This document shows, one piece after another, positions 63,895 through 64,000 of a stretch of DNA of 64,000 nucleotides (the stretch's first letter is position 1; each line of letters opens with the position of its first letter). The stretch is from Sphingomonas abietis (GTDB taxonomy: Bacteria; Pseudomonadota; Alphaproteobacteria; Sphingomonadales; Sphingomonadaceae), in contig NZ_CP115174.1 in NCBI RefSeq assembly GCF_027625475.1, forward strand, positions 3,073,001 to 3,137,000, written 5' to 3'. Both the position numbers and the translations under genes were made by a program. Below the pieces are notes generated by a model. It was not told the origin of the DNA, searched no databases, and saw only the letters and a program-made list of their open reading frames with translations.

Positions 63895-63908
63895 CGCCAA
63901 CACTTGGC
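63895..63908 (+). promoter_or_regulatory. Candidate PspF upstream activating site (pspA side)
   Basis: CGCCAACACTTGGC, an inverted repeat (GCCAA-CAC-TTGGC). It matches the framework at 46177 (CGCCANNNCTTGGC) and begins 83 bases before the -24 GG of the promoter at 63977. It lies just upstream of the pspF start on the other strand, so PspF could also repress its own gene here. Confidence 0.55.
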
Positions 63909-63961
63909 AAGAGGCGCGACGTGCCTTGCCGTTATAAGACAGCAGAAAATGGCAGAAAATC

Positions 63962-63992
63962 GGGCTTTCCAAAAATTGGCACGCTCTCTGCA
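63962..63992 (+). promoter_or_regulatory. Sigma-54 promoter divergent from pspF (expected pspA operon)
   Basis: TGGCACGCTCTCTGCA (63977-63992) matches the sigma-54 consensus with one mismatch; -24 GG at 63978-63979, -12 GC at 63990-63991. It shares GGGCTTTCC (63962-63970) and TTGGCACG at the same spacing with the promoter at 46241. The start site and the gene it serves lie beyond the window. Confidence 0.85.
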
Positions 63993-64000
63993 AAGCTGTT

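Overview
The window is a GC-rich, densely packed stretch of chromosome. The gene content points to an alphaproteobacterium of the Sphingomonadales, probably Sphingomonas or a close relative. The reasons are: several large TonB-dependent receptors; a DivL-type tyrosine 'histidine kinase' in the order divL-tsaE-amgK-murU-addB-addA-trxA with ahcY nearby; AddAB instead of RecBCD; the order rplS-trmD-rimM-rpsP-ffh followed by dapF-mtaB-ftsY-yciB; and REP-like elements of the 'CCGTTCGT...GAGC...GTCGA' type. The species assignment is inference. I see no rRNA, tRNA, CRISPR array, insertion sequence or prophage, so this is mostly core chromosome with some accessory patches.

Region 1 (1-13.4 kb) holds envelope, metal and signalling genes: the 3' end of an EAL protein, a His-rich Spy/CpxP-like periplasmic protein, a TonB-dependent receptor, a ZntB-type transporter, a secreted protein of unknown function, and a heavy-metal-type RND efflux operon (adaptor, pump, outer-membrane factor). 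The RND operon is transcribed divergently from an OmpR-family two-component system. The shared promoter region carries a CTTACA-N5-CTTACA direct repeat that could be the regulator's operator.

Region 2 (13.6-25.6 kb) holds a soluble multi-PAS hybrid kinase, a PilZ protein, a YecD-like hydrolase, secA, a TonB_C-like protein, argJ, a GFA protein, an inositol-phosphatase/HisN-like enzyme and trxA.

Region 3 (25.6-41.5 kb) is the alphaproteobacterial ahcY/divL block, read on the minus strand: ahcY, then a TonB-dependent receptor with its own terminator that separates ahcY from divL, then divL, tsaE, amgK, murU, addB and addA. Most junctions overlap by 4-8 bases. A perfect palindrome upstream of ahcY looks like a SahR-type operator.

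Region 4 (41.5-51.9 kb) mixes algH, a glycosyltransferase, a peroxiredoxin, a diguanylate cyclase, an alpha/beta hydrolase, a truncated GFA-like remnant, a PspC-like gene followed by a DUF922 secreted metalloprotease, asd, a DPP-IV-like peptidase and a metallo-beta-lactamase-fold hydrolase.

Region 5 (51.9-61.9 kb) is translation and protein targeting: ffh-rpsP-rimM-(small membrane protein)-trmD-rplS, then a GGDEF/EAL protein, dapF, mtaB, ftsY and yciB. REP-like elements sit in the gaps on both sides of rpsP.

Region 6 (62-64 kb) has Fe-type sodB and pspF, and ends inside a sigma-54 promoter that presumably drives a pspA operon just beyond the window.

The most interesting signal is a match between two places 17.7 kb apart. 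The promoter divergent from pspF and the promoter of the PspC-like/DUF922 pair share an extended sigma-54 core (GGGCTTTCC-N5-TTGGCACG-...CTGCAA). They also share an upstream inverted repeat (CGCCANNNCTTGGC) about 80 bases farther up. This predicts that the PspF membrane-stress regulon here includes a PspC-like protein and a secreted zinc protease.
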